From: Dongia_B sp964406155
GTDB taxonomy: Bacteria > Pseudomonadota > Alphaproteobacteria > Dongiales > Dongiaceae
Direction of reading: 5' to 3'
DNA length: 64,000 nt
Assembly (NCBI GenBank): GCA_964406155.1
Contig: CAYOQR010000008.1
Location: 56,703 to 120,702, forward strand
The notes beneath the pieces were generated by a model. That model saw only the letters and a list, made by a program, of their open reading frames with translations. It had not been told where the DNA came from and ran no database searches. Shown here one piece after another: positions 1 to 8,388 of the stretch (positions are counted from its first letter, which is position 1; each line of letters begins with the position of its first letter). Both the position numbers and the translations under genes were made by a program.

Positions 1-1629
1 TTCGCCTTTGCCGCTGTCGCCATCGGCTCACTCAATCTGATCTCCGTCGCCTTCGCCGTCATGTTCATCGGCCTGTCGATTGATTTCGGGATTCAGTTCG
101 GCGTCCGCTTCGGCCAGGAGCGCTTCGAAGCCAATGACGGCACCGCCCTGGAGCGCACGGGCCGCGCCATGGCCCGGCCATTGACGTTAGCGGCAGCGGC
201 TATCGCGGTCGGCTTCCTGTCCTTCCTGCCAACGGATTACCGGGGTGTCTCAGAGCTGGGCCTGATCGCCGGCGCCGGGATGACGATCACCCTGATCCTC
301 AATCTCACCCTGCTGCCCGCCTTGCTCGCCTTGCTCAATCCGCGCGGCCTGCCCCTCGACATGGAGACACCCTGGATCGCCGAGCTTGATCAGGTTCTGC
401 TCCGTCGCCGCTGGCAGGTTCTCGCCGCCTGGGGTGTCGTTGCCTTGCTTGGTGCCGTTCTCAGCACTCAGCTCAAATTCGATTTCAATCCGCTGCATCT
501 CAAAGACCCGAATGCGGAATCCGTCGCCACGATCTATGACCTGATGCGCGATCCGCTGCGTACGCCCTACGAAGTCGAGGTTCTGGTCCCCGACCAGGCC
601 GCCGCCGCTGAGATGCTGACCAAGCTGAAGGCGCTGCCGGAAGTCTATGCCGCCATCACCGCCACCTCCTTCATCCCGAAAGACCAGGATAAGAAGCTGG
701 CGATCCTCGACGATCTCAACATGCTCGTCGGCCCCAGCCTGTCGCCGGCGATCGTCAGGACGCCACCCACCATCGACGAAGATCGCGCCGCCATGCACCG
801 GACCGCGACGAAGCTGCGCGACACCGCCGAATCCTCGGATATCGCCCAGCAATTGGCGCGCCTGCTGGACCAGGCCGCCAGTGCAGATCCCTCGGTCTTT
901 CCGCAAATGCGCCGGGCCTTGATCGGCGGACTGGGGCCGCGCCTGGATGCGCTCGCTTTGGCCATGACGGCGACGAAGCTGACGGTGGACACTTTGCCGG
1001 AAGAGATCCACCGCGACTGGGTCGCGCCGGGTGGCGAGGTGCGCATCATGGTGGTGCCGTCGGGCGATGCCAACAGCAATCGCACGATGGAACGCTTCGT
1101 CAATGCAGTGCGGAGCGTCGCTCCCCAGGCGACCGGCCCGGCGATCCAGATCTATGAATCGGGCCAGGCCGTGGCACGCGCTTTCCGGGACGCAACGCTC
1201 TGGGCGCTGGGCGCGATCATGATCCTGCTGCTGCTGATCGTGCGCCGCCCCTGGGACGTCTTCCTGGTTCTCTGCCCGCTGCTGGTGGCGGGGCTCACGA
1301 CCGTGGCGCTGCTGGTGCTTTTCAAGATATCGCTCAATTTCGCGAATATCATCGCCCTGCCGCTGCTGCTCGGGATCGGCGTCGCCTTCAATATCTATTT
1401 TGTCGTCAACTGGCGCCGGGGCATCAGCGGCCCGCTGCAAACCAGCACCGCGCGCGCCGTGCTGTTCAGTGCGCTGACCACCGGTTCCTCCTTCGGCAGC
1501 CTGGCCCTGTCCAGCCATCGGGGAACCGCGGGCATGGGGCTGATCCTCCTGATGTCGCTTGCCATCATGCTGGCGACGATCTTCGTCTTCATGCCCTCGC
1601 TGCTGGGACCGCCGCCCAAGAAGAAGTAG
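1..1629 (+). CDS. hpnN: HpnN-type hopanoid RND/MMPL transporter (5' end missing)
   Basis: The reading frame is open from base 1, so this is the C-terminal 542 residues of a longer RND protein. HpnN moves hopanoids from the inner to the outer membrane. The visible part opens in membrane helices with GLSIDFGIQFG, a typical MMPL/RND stretch. A periplasmic domain of about 200 residues follows, then a second bundle of hydrophobic helices near the end (ALGAIMILLLLIVRR; IIALPLLLGIGVAFNIYF). It ends in a basic PPPKKK tail. Assignment to HpnN rather than another MMPL exporter rests on the hopanoid genes hpnM, hpnH, hpnG and shc nearby. It converges on the next gene with no spacer: its TAG ends at 1629 and the opposing stop begins at 1630. 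Confidence 0.85.
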   Translation, partial: FAFAAVAIGSLNLISVAFAVMFIGLSIDFGIQFGVRFGQERFEANDGTALERTGRAMARPLTLAAAAIAVGFLSFLPTDYRGVSELGLIAGAGMTITLILNLTLLPALLALLNPRGLPLDMETPWIAELDQVLLRRRWQVLAAWGVVALLGAVLSTQLKFDFNPLHLKDPNAESVATIYDLMRDPLRTPYEVEVLVPDQAAAAEMLTKLKALPEVYAAITATSFIPKDQDKKLAILDDLNMLVGPSLSPAIVRTPPTIDEDRAAMHRTATKLRDTAESSDIAQQLARLLDQAASADPSVFPQMRRALIGGLGPRLDALALAMTATKLTVDTLPEEIHRDWVAPGGEVRIMVVPSGDANSNRTMERFVNAVRSVAPQATGPAIQIYESGQAVARAFRDATLWALGAIMILLLLIVRRPWDVFLVLCPLLVAGLTTVALLVLFKISLNFANIIALPLLLGIGVAFNIYFVVNWRRGISGPLQTSTARAVLFSALTTGSSFGSLALSSHRGTAGMGLILLMSLAIMLATIFVFMPSLLGPPPKKK

Positions 1630-2199
1630 TCAGAAGCTGCTGCCCTCGTAGCGTTGCCGTTCACGGAAGCGACGGACCTTCGCGATGGTGCCGCAAGCCC
1701 GGCCATCGGGCTGGCCTTTTGTCATGCCGCACCATTTCTTGCTCTGATTCCGTGTCCAGTCATAGAAGACCCATTGGCAATCCTCGCAGGCACGCAGCCG
1801 CGACCAGTGCTGCTGGATCAGCGCATCCGTGACAATCGCCACCAGGCGCCCGGTGAAACCCGCACCATCATGGGCTGACGCCGCGGGTGTCAGGCTGGCA
1901 TCGTCCACCAGGAGATGAAGCCCGGCGGGAACCTCCCGCAGCCAACGGTTCAAATGCGCTGCCCGCGCGCCCCCCGGCTGCAAGGCGCCCCGCAAATCGG
2001 CCCGCAGGTCTTGCAGGCGTTCCAGCGTGTCGGTGGCGGCACGGGCATATCCGGGGAAAGCCTCGTCCCAAGCCTCCGCATCCAGCATCAGTTCCGGCAG
2101 ATAATCCGTCGCCATGCGCGTGTCATTGGGGATGGCCCAGGTATTGATGAAACGCCGGACCACTTCCAGCTCGCCGGGGGCCTCCTGTTGAGACGACAT
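1630..2199 (-). CDS. CGNR-type zinc-finger transcriptional regulator, variant motif
   Basis: This 189-residue protein has an N-terminal ABATE-like helical domain and a C-terminal zinc finger typical of CGNR regulators. The finger keeps CEDC, FYDWTRNQSKKWC and the basic tail KVRRFRERQR. The CGNR signature itself is changed: about six extra residues follow WCGM, and the motif reads CGTI. The start is supported by AGGAGG four bases upstream of ATG at 2199. It is divergent from an MFS transporter, and an inverted repeat lies in between, so local control of that exporter is a reasonable inference. No ligand can be deduced. Confidence 0.75.
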   Translation of the reverse strand: MSSQQEAPGELEVVRRFINTWAIPNDTRMATDYLPELMLDAEAWDEAFPGYARAATDTLERLQDLRADLRGALQPGGARAAHLNRWLREVPAGLHLLVDDASLTPAASAHDGAGFTGRLVAIVTDALIQQHWSRLRACEDCQWVFYDWTRNQSKKWCGMTKGQPDGRACGTIAKVRRFRERQRYEGSSF

Positions 2200-2224
2200 G
2201 TAACCTCCTAATCAATTTAGGCGG

Positions 2225-2274
2225 TTGACACAGTCAATCACCTATGTAACCTTCAAATTATATACGATAGTTAC
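2225..2274 (+). promoter_or_regulatory. Divergent promoter/operator region of the CGNR-MFS pair
   Basis: A TTGACA hexamer at 2225-2230 and an inverted repeat GTAAC (2246-2250) / GTTAC (2270-2274) with a 19-base spacer surround an AT-rich stretch. This is a plausible promoter and operator for the divergent genes. No clear -10 at ideal spacing was found, so the assignment is tentative. Confidence 0.35.
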
Positions 2275-2384
2275 AAGATTTGCAGCATTGCCATCGCCGC
2301 CGACACCGTGCGTTTCGGGGAACGAGGGATATGTCCGGGCATGCTCCGACGGGGATTTCGACGGCAAAACGGGAGGAGATCGCG

Positions 2385-3587
2385 ATGCGGACCGTTCTGC
2401 GCAATTATCGCCAGATTCCGGCGCCGCTCTGGGCCTTGCTGGCGACACAATTCCTGATGAATGCCTCGCATTTCATGGCGATTCCCCTGCTCGCCGTCTA
2501 CATGCTGAAGACCCTTCATTTCGGGCCGGTGCAGATCGGCACCGTCATGACCTTGAATCTGATCGCCGCCCAGGCCCTGCCCCTGCTGACCGGAATGATG
2601 GCGGATCGCCTGGGCGCGCGACCGCTCATGATGGCCGGCCTTCTGCTCCGGGCCGCCGGCATGATCGGCTTTGCCTTCTGGCAGAATTGGCTCGTCTTGG
2701 CCGCACTGGCTTTCCTCATGGGAACCGGCTGTTCGCTCTACGGTTCCGGGATTTATGGCCTGTTCGGCCGGCAGCCCCAGCCGCTCGCGGCGCGCATCTT
2801 CGTGCTCAACAACCAGATGCTCAATCTCGGCGTCGTCCTCGGGCCGCTTCTCGCAAATATCGTCGCTCCCATCGATATCCATCTGCCCTTCATCGCCAGC
2901 GGCGGGCTCTTTCTCGCCTTGGCCATCTGGTCGCTCACCTTGTCCGGCATCGACCGGCATCACGGCGTGCCGACCGGCATGCTGCTCAGCTTGAAACGCG
3001 TCGCCGGCAATCGGCGTTTCCTCGTCTTTCTCGCCGTGTCGCTGCCCTGGTGGTTCCTTTTCACCCAGCTCTATGTCGCTTTTCCCGTGCGCATGATCCA
3101 GATCGCCGGCGCAGCCGATGTACCAACCCTTTTCCTGGTCAACGGCATTGCCGGCTTCCTCTTCATGTTGGCCTCGATGACCGTTTTCGAGCGGATCCGC
3201 GGCAGCAGGCTTCTGCCTTACGGTTACCTGACCGTGGCGATCCTCTATGCCATCGTCCCGCTCTCCTCCGCCGTCTGGTGGTTCCTCGCCTTCGTCACGC
3301 TCTATACGATGGTCGAGACGCTCATGCTGCCAGCACTGGAGACGCTGACCGCCGAGCTCGCATCCGCAGGCAGCCAGAGCACCTTTTTCGGCGCCCTCAG
3401 CCTGGCCTGGGCCGTCGCCGGCACGGCCGGTTACTATGCCGGGACCTGGCTCAGTCTCACCGCCGATCCGCTTGTAACCTGGGGGTTTTTCGGTATGGTC
3501 GGGCTTCTGGGCGCGGTTTTCGCGGGGTGGTTCGTCCTGACCGAAAAACCGGGCTTAGCCATTCCCGGTTCCCTGGAAACGGCCTGA
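2385..3587 (+). CDS. MFS efflux transporter
   Basis: This 400-residue integral membrane protein has about 12 hydrophobic helices. The MFS loop 2-3 signature is visible as MADRLGARPLMMAGL near residues 70-84, with LPLLTGMMADR just before it. ATG at 2385 is chosen because GGGAGGAG ends six bases upstream; an in-frame ATG at 2331 lacks a comparable ribosome site. MFS proteins of this size usually export drugs or metabolites, but no substrate can be read here. It is divergent from a CGNR-type regulator, which probably controls it. An overlapping arginine-rich frame over the same bases is a shadow. Confidence 0.85.
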   Translation: MRTVLRNYRQIPAPLWALLATQFLMNASHFMAIPLLAVYMLKTLHFGPVQIGTVMTLNLIAAQALPLLTGMMADRLGARPLMMAGLLLRAAGMIGFAFWQNWLVLAALAFLMGTGCSLYGSGIYGLFGRQPQPLAARIFVLNNQMLNLGVVLGPLLANIVAPIDIHLPFIASGGLFLALAIWSLTLSGIDRHHGVPTGMLLSLKRVAGNRRFLVFLAVSLPWWFLFTQLYVAFPVRMIQIAGAADVPTLFLVNGIAGFLFMLASMTVFERIRGSRLLPYGYLTVAILYAIVPLSSAVWWFLAFVTLYTMVETLMLPALETLTAELASAGSQSTFFGALSLAWAVAGTAGYYAGTWLSLTADPLVTWGFFGMVGLLGAVFAGWFVLTEKPGLAIPGSLETA

Positions 3588-3619
3588 TAACTCGTGTTAA
3601 CAACCGGCCGTTGGCTTTC

Positions 3620-3648
3620 TTGCCAAGCCCGCCGGGCCACGCTATATA
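3620..3648 (+). promoter_or_regulatory. Sigma-70 promoter of the cold-shock gene
   Basis: TTGCCA (3620-3625) and TATATA (3643-3648) are separated by 17 bases. A start near 3655 would give a leader of about 130 bases before the cold-shock ATG. Long leaders are common for cspA-type genes, where the RNA fold acts as a temperature switch; that function is inferred here. Confidence 0.6.
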
Positions 3649-3783
3649 GGCAAGGTCGACGGATTCAAGTCTGGCATGCTCTCCATAGCTCGTGATCGAG
3701 CGCCGGACCTGCCCTGCCCTACAATCTGAAGAAATCGACTGCACAGGGTTCTGTGCACCTGAAACTTGTCAAAGGAATATCAA

Positions 3784-3993
3784 ATGGCTATCGGAACCGT
3801 GAAGTGGTTCAACGCGTCCAAGGGCTACGGTTTCATTCAACCGGAAGATGGCTCGGCAGACGTCTTCGTCCACATCTCGGCGGTGGAGCGTTCGGGTCTC
3901 GGCACGCTGCGCGACGGTCAGCGTATCAGCTTCGAGCTGGAACGCGATCCGCGTCGCGGCAAGACCTCGGCGACCAACCTGCAGTCGGCCTGA
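3784..3993 (+). CDS. cspA: Cold-shock protein, CspA family
   Basis: This 69-residue single CSD protein has both RNA-binding motifs: KGYGFI (RNP1-like) and DVFVHISA (RNP2-like). CspA-family proteins bind single-stranded RNA and melt structure in mRNA. ATG at 3784 is preceded by AAAGGA; an upstream in-frame ATG at 3766 would only add MSKEYQ. It is monocistronic, with its own promoter and a strong terminator directly downstream. Alphaproteobacteria carry several paralogues, so the specific cspA name is approximate. Confidence 0.93.
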   Translation: MAIGTVKWFNASKGYGFIQPEDGSADVFVHISAVERSGLGTLRDGQRISFELERDPRRGKTSATNLQSA

Positions 3994-4022
3994 GCAGTCT
4001 TTCACAAGACCGCAGAGTCACG

Positions 4023-4053
4023 AAAGGGGAGCGGTTCACCGCTCCCCTTTCTG
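4023..4053 (+). terminator. Rho-independent terminator of the cold-shock gene
   Basis: A perfect 12-bp stem, AAAGGGGAGCGG (4023-4034) and CCGCTCCCCTTT (4039-4050), with a TTCA loop begins 30 bases after the cold-shock stop codon. Confidence 0.85.
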
Positions 4054-4069
4054 ATTCAGGCACAACGCC

Positions 4070-5020
4070 TCAAGACACGACCCCACCCTGCTGCGCGCGT
4101 GCATCGGCGATCAAGGCCAGGACTGCTGCCGATGCAAGACGCGCACTTCGATGATCGGCGCGACTGGTCAAAGCAATCGGCACGCGGCATCCCAGAACGA
4201 TCCCGGCACTGGCGGCATTGGCGAAATAGGTTAACTGCTTCGCCAGCATATTGCCCGCTTCCAGATCCGGCACGAGCAGGATATCGGCACGGCCCGCCAC
4301 CTCAGAGGCAATCCCTTTGCTGGCTGCGGCCTCCGGGCTGATGGCATTGTCGAAGGCGAGCGGCCCGTCGATCAGGCCGCCCGTAATCTGGCCACGATCG
4401 GCCATCTTGCAGAGCGCCGCCGCATCCAAGGTCGAAGGCATCTTGGGACTGATGGTCTCGACTGCCGCAAGCACCGCGAGACGCGGCTGGGTAATACCGA
4501 GAATATGCGCCAGATCGATGGCGTTCTGCGCGATGTCGCGCTTACCCTCGAGGTCGGGAGAAATATTGATCGCCGCATCGGTGATCAGCAGCAAGCGGGC
4601 ATAGGCCGGCACCGCCATGATGAAGACATGGCTGGCCCGCCGCGCGGTCCGCAATCCATCGGCCGCCACGGCGGCTCCCATCAATTCATCGGTATGCAGG
4701 CTGCCCTTCATCAGGCCCGCGACCTCGCCAGCCCGCGCGGCAGCGACGGCGGCGGCGGCGGCGGCATGACTATGCTCGGTATCGATGCGCTGATACTTGC
4801 CGATATCCAGACCGGCCTGAGCGGCGGCGGCTTCGATCTTGCGTTGCGGTCCCACCAGCACGGGAGAGATCAGCCCCTGCTCAGCCGCCTCGACGGCACC
4901 CGCGACGGATTCCGCATCGCAGGGATGCACCACGGCACAAGGAACCGGCGCCTGGCTATGTCGCCGCGCCAGCAAGGCCGACAGAAGATCGGGTTGGGTA
5001 TCACTCACGGGCAGCCTCAC
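4070..5020 (-). CDS. Phosphate acetyl/butyryltransferase family protein
   Basis: This 316-residue protein is of the Pta/Ptb single-domain type, which transfers acyl groups between CoA and phosphate. Visible family features are the N-terminal VVHPCDAESV and LISPVLVGP stretch, GLMKGSLHTDELM in the middle, and the C-terminal DILLVPDLEAGNMLAKQL stretch. It lacks the extra domains of long Pta or the enoyl-CoA hydratase fusion. No acetate/butyrate kinase gene is adjacent, although such kinases often pair with it. Whether the substrate is acetyl- or butyryl-CoA cannot be told from sequence. The gene stands alone, convergent with the cold-shock gene. Confidence 0.85.
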   Translation of the reverse strand: MRLPVSDTQPDLLSALLARRHSQAPVPCAVVHPCDAESVAGAVEAAEQGLISPVLVGPQRKIEAAAAQAGLDIGKYQRIDTEHSHAAAAAAVAAARAGEVAGLMKGSLHTDELMGAAVAADGLRTARRASHVFIMAVPAYARLLLITDAAINISPDLEGKRDIAQNAIDLAHILGITQPRLAVLAAVETISPKMPSTLDAAALCKMADRGQITGGLIDGPLAFDNAISPEAAASKGIASEVAGRADILLVPDLEAGNMLAKQLTYFANAASAGIVLGCRVPIALTSRADHRSARLASAAVLALIADARAQQGGVVS

Positions 5021-5127
5021 CCTTGGTTCAACCCCGCTCTGCGCAGGATCATGGATCGGGGATGAAGCCTAGCTATTTTCGTCAGTGCTGAGAAGCGCCG
5101 GGACACCGTAGAGCAGAGACAGCTTAG

Positions 5128-5171
5128 AACAAAACACCCAGGATCGACGGACAGAGCCGATCCTGGGTGTG
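5128..5171 (-). terminator. Terminator downstream of hpnM
   Basis: A 13-bp perfect stem, ACACCCAGGATCG (5134-5146) with CGATCCTGGGTGT (5158-5170), is followed on the minus strand by TTTGTTCT. It lies 27 bases beyond the hpnM stop and would end the dxs-hpnM transcript. Confidence 0.8.
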
Positions 5172-5197
5172 TCTGGTTCTTTCAGGAAGACAGGGCC

Positions 5198-5833
5198 TCA
5201 GGCCCCCTTCTTCAATTCCGCAATCTTCTGCTCAAGGACCGCAATCAATCCCTTGGCGCCGCCCTTGCGAACGGTATCGGAGAAGTCCGAGCGCATGCGG
5301 GCCATCTCGGAAATCGTCCCGCTGAGATAGATATCGATGATCTTCCAGCCCTTATCGCCCTGGCGGAAGACATAGTTGAGCTGAACCGGCTCACCATCCG
5401 CACGGACGATCTTGCTTTCGATCAGTTTCCGATCGGCGCTCGGCTGCTTCTCATCGCCGACCACGAACTTCTGGCCGTCGAAATCCTTGAACCGCGCGGC
5501 ATAGGTCGTGACCATGTAGCGGGTGAAGACTTCCAATACGGCCGACCGGTCATCGGCCGACATATTGGTCCATTCCTGGCCAACGGCGATCTTCGCCATG
5601 ATCGGCACGTCGAAGGTCTGGTCGATGATCGGCGCCAGTTTCTGATACCGGCCGTCGAAGCCGAGCTGCTTACCCTGCTTCATGCAGTCCAGCAGCACGT
5701 CATAGAAGGCCTGAACCTTCGCCTTCGGATCGTCGGCATCAGCCCAGGCCGGCGCGGCCTTGAAGCCGGCGGCCAGCGTCACGGCGGCCGTCGCACCGAC
5801 GGCCGCGAGCAGGAAGTGACGACGATTGGTCAT
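5198..5833 (-). CDS. hpnM: HpnM, MlaC/Ttg2D-like periplasmic hopanoid-locus protein
   Basis: This 211-residue protein begins with MTNRRHFLLAAVGATAA, a twin-arginine signal peptide ending near AWADA. The mature part fits the MlaC/Ttg2D family of periplasmic lipid carriers (IAVGQEWTNMSADDRS; WKIIDIYLSGTISEMARMRSDF). HpnM is the family member linked to hopanoid clusters and is thought to help shuttle lipids to the outer membrane. Its ATG at 5833 overlaps the dxs stop (ATGA), so translation is coupled to dxs; a longer in-frame start at 5866 lies inside dxs and is unlikely. A twin-arginine signal implies folding before export. Confidence 0.85.
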   Translation of the reverse strand: MTNRRHFLLAAVGATAAVTLAAGFKAAPAWADADDPKAKVQAFYDVLLDCMKQGKQLGFDGRYQKLAPIIDQTFDVPIMAKIAVGQEWTNMSADDRSAVLEVFTRYMVTTYAARFKDFDGQKFVVGDEKQPSADRKLIESKIVRADGEPVQLNYVFRQGDKGWKIIDIYLSGTISEMARMRSDFSDTVRKGGAKGLIAVLEQKIAELKKGA

Positions 5834-7746
5834 CGCTGAGCGACGCTCTGAGAAACACCCAAGCATTGTAATACCGTTTCCACAATGTGAACCGCGTTCA
5901 GCCGGGCGATGTCATACTGCTTCTGCGGCGTCTCATGGTCGATGAAGATATCCGGCAGCACCATCGGACGAATCTTCAGCCCGCTGTCCAACAACCCGGC
6001 TGACGCCAGATGATGTAGGACATGGCTCCCGAAACCGCCAATCGAACCTTCCTCGATGGTGATCAAGACTTCGTGTTCACGCGCCAGTCGGTTGACCAGG
6101 TCGGTGTCCAGCGGCTTGCAGAAGCGCGCATCGGCCACCGTGGTCGACAAGCCCTTCGCCGCGAGATCATCCGCCGCCTTGAGCGATTCCTGCAGACGCG
6201 TGCCATAGCTGAGCAGCGCGACCTTGGTACCCTCGCGGATGATTCGGCCCTTGCCGATCTCCAGCACGGAACCGCGTTCCGGCAGGGGCACGTTGTAGCC
6301 TTCGCCGCGCGGATAACGGAAAGCGCTGGGACGATCGTCGATCGCCGCCGCCGTCGCCACCATATGCATCAGCTCCGCTTCATCGGCGGGAGCCATCAGC
6401 ACGAAATTCGGCAGGCAGCCGAGATAAGCGATATCGAAGCTGCCGGCATGGGTCGCACCATCGGCACCGACCAAACCGGCCCGGTCCATGGCGAAGCGTA
6501 CCGGCAGGCTCTGCAGGGCGACGTCATGAACGATCTGGTCATAGCCGCGCTGCAGGAAGGTCGAATAGATCGCCGCGAAAGGCTTCATCCCTTCGCAGGC
6601 CATGCCGGCGCAGAAGGTCACCGCATGCTGCTCGGCGATGGCGACGTCGAAGCAACGATCCGGGAAAGCCTTGCCGAAGACATCGAGGCCGGTTCCCGAC
6701 GGCATCGCCGCGTTGACGGCAACGATCTTGTCGTCAGCCTTGGCCTCGGCGACCAGAGCCTTGGCGAAGACGCCGGTATAGCTCGGCGCCTTGGGCGTCG
6801 ACTTCTGCTGGATGCCGGTCGCGACATCGAACTTGACCACGCCATGATACTTGTCGGCCGACTTCTCGGCCGGCGGATAGCCATGCCCCTTCTCGGTCAC
6901 GACATGCACCAGCACCGGGCCCGGCTCGTCGGAATTGCGCAGGTTCTGCAGCACCGGCAGCAGATGGTCGAGGTTATGACCGTCGATCGGGCCGATGTAA
7001 TAGAAGCCCAATTCCTCGAACAGGGTGCCGCCCGAGATCATGCCACGGGCATATTCCTCGGCTCGCTGCGCAGCGCGCTGCAGACCCGAGGGAAGGATCT
7101 TGCTGAAATCCTTCGCCAGATGCCGGAACGAGCGGAAGGACGAGGACGAGATCGAGCGCGACAGATAGGCGCTCAAAGCACCGACCGGCGGGGCGATCGA
7201 CATGTCGTTGTCGTTGAGAATGACGATCAGACGGTTATCCATCGACCCGGCATTGTTCATCGCCTCATAGGCCATGCCGGCGCTCATCGAGCCGTCGCCG
7301 ATGACGGCGATGACATTGCGCTTGCGGCCCTGCAATTCGCTGCCGACCGCCATGCCGAGGCCGGCCGAGATCGAGGTCGAGCTATGGGCCGCGCCAAACG
7401 GATCGTATTCGGATTCCGAGCGCTTGGTGAAACCGCTCAGCCCACCGCCCTGGCGCAGGGTGCGGATCCGGTCGCGGCGACCGGTCAGAATCTTATGCGG
7501 ATAGGCCTGATGCCCGACGTCCCAGATCAGTCGATCATAGGGTGTGTCGAACACGTAATGAATCGCGGTCGTCAGTTCGACCACACCGAGCCCGGCGCCG
7601 AGATGCCCACCGGTCACCGAAACGGCATCGATGGTTTCCTGACGCAGCTCATGAGCCAATTGCCGCAGATCAGCGGGGTCCAACTGGCGCAACTGCGCCG
7701 GCGTTGTCACGCGATCCAAAAGCGGTGTCTTGCTGGCAACCGTCAC
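5830..7746 (-). CDS. dxs: 1-deoxy-D-xylulose-5-phosphate synthase
   Basis: Full-length Dxs (638 residues) condenses pyruvate and glyceraldehyde 3-phosphate using thiamine diphosphate. This is the entry step of the MEP pathway that supplies isoprenoids for hopanoids and quinones. Seen directly: WDVGHQAYPHKILTGR near residue 75, the ThDP-binding GDGSMSAGMAYEAMNNAG near 150, the pyrimidine-domain stretch MDRAGLVGADGATHAGSFD near 420, and a normal transketolase C-terminal domain. It overlaps hpnM by four bases, tying isoprenoid supply to hopanoid transport in one transcript. A 628-codon open frame on the other strand is a GC-composition shadow. Confidence 0.97.
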   Translation of the reverse strand: MTVASKTPLLDRVTTPAQLRQLDPADLRQLAHELRQETIDAVSVTGGHLGAGLGVVELTTAIHYVFDTPYDRLIWDVGHQAYPHKILTGRRDRIRTLRQGGGLSGFTKRSESEYDPFGAAHSSTSISAGLGMAVGSELQGRKRNVIAVIGDGSMSAGMAYEAMNNAGSMDNRLIVILNDNDMSIAPPVGALSAYLSRSISSSSFRSFRHLAKDFSKILPSGLQRAAQRAEEYARGMISGGTLFEELGFYYIGPIDGHNLDHLLPVLQNLRNSDEPGPVLVHVVTEKGHGYPPAEKSADKYHGVVKFDVATGIQQKSTPKAPSYTGVFAKALVAEAKADDKIVAVNAAMPSGTGLDVFGKAFPDRCFDVAIAEQHAVTFCAGMACEGMKPFAAIYSTFLQRGYDQIVHDVALQSLPVRFAMDRAGLVGADGATHAGSFDIAYLGCLPNFVLMAPADEAELMHMVATAAAIDDRPSAFRYPRGEGYNVPLPERGSVLEIGKGRIIREGTKVALLSYGTRLQESLKAADDLAAKGLSTTVADARFCKPLDTDLVNRLAREHEVLITIEEGSIGGFGSHVLHHLASAGLLDSGLKIRPMVLPDIFIDHETPQKQYDIARLNAVHIVETVLQCLGVSQSVAQR

Positions 7747-8388
7747 GTCTCTTACCTTTTCTTCAAATACGCCAATACCGCACTCTCTCCCAATTTCGTG
7801 GAAAAGAGTCAGCCACGCGGGGAATCAGGATCGATTGCAACCGATTCCACCGGGAGCTTTCACTTCACTACAGCGTGCAGGGGCAACTGCAAAGTCCGCA
7901 GCTTATAGGCAAAGATGCATTCAATTGCCAGCCCAATGGCATCTCCAGCACAGCTTCGCGATAACGTTAATCTTTCACCTGTCAGGCAGTTGACGAAACG
8001 CCAACGACTCAACCCAAGGTACACCGCTAAGCCTTACAGGGAGTGTGCCATTATCGACATATGACACGTATCACAGTCTCGCGAGAGAACCGCGACAGGC
8101 AGCCGCAAGCTGAATTGGCGACACTACGCGCCAGCTTGAGTTGCGACAAAAATATGTCACAAAATCATGCGATTACCTGCGTCGAGCGACCCAAAATCTC
8201 AGTCCGCGCTGCGGTCCCGCGCATGTCTCTAAAATTTTTGAGGTTATATTTTGGCGCCCCGGCGCTTTCGCAAAAGCGAAAAAATGTCTAGATTGGCTTG
8301 ATTCCAATCGGAAAACCGACGAAAAGCTGCGATCCGGATTGCACTGACCCACCCGGTCATCGCGGCTGAGAAACTAAAGGAGCATATC
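7747..8388. other. Gene-free divergent region between dxs and hpnH
   Basis: These 642 bases carry no convincing gene. They are AT-richer than the flanks and must contain the outward promoters for dxs-hpnM and hpnH. I see a small inverted repeat GATTGG/CCAATC (8291-8309) and a hairpin CGCTTT-CGCA-AAAGCG near 8268-8283 followed by A residues, neither with a clear role. Space is sufficient for a small RNA, but I found no promoter/terminator pair that would support one. Confidence 0.5.

Noticed and set aside
2225..3649. 474-codon frame overlapping the MFS gene
   Set aside because: It is an out-of-frame Arg-rich shadow; the MFS frame has clear membrane helices and a good ribosome site.
6022..7908. 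628-codon open frame antisense to dxs
   Set aside because: dxs is full length and strongly conserved on the other strand; the antisense product is Arg/His-rich with no recognisable domain.
8268..8283. Hairpin CGCTTT-CGCA-AAAGCG as a terminator before hpnH
   Set aside because: It is followed by A residues on the plus strand rather than T residues and sits within the hpnH upstream region, so termination in either direction is not supported.
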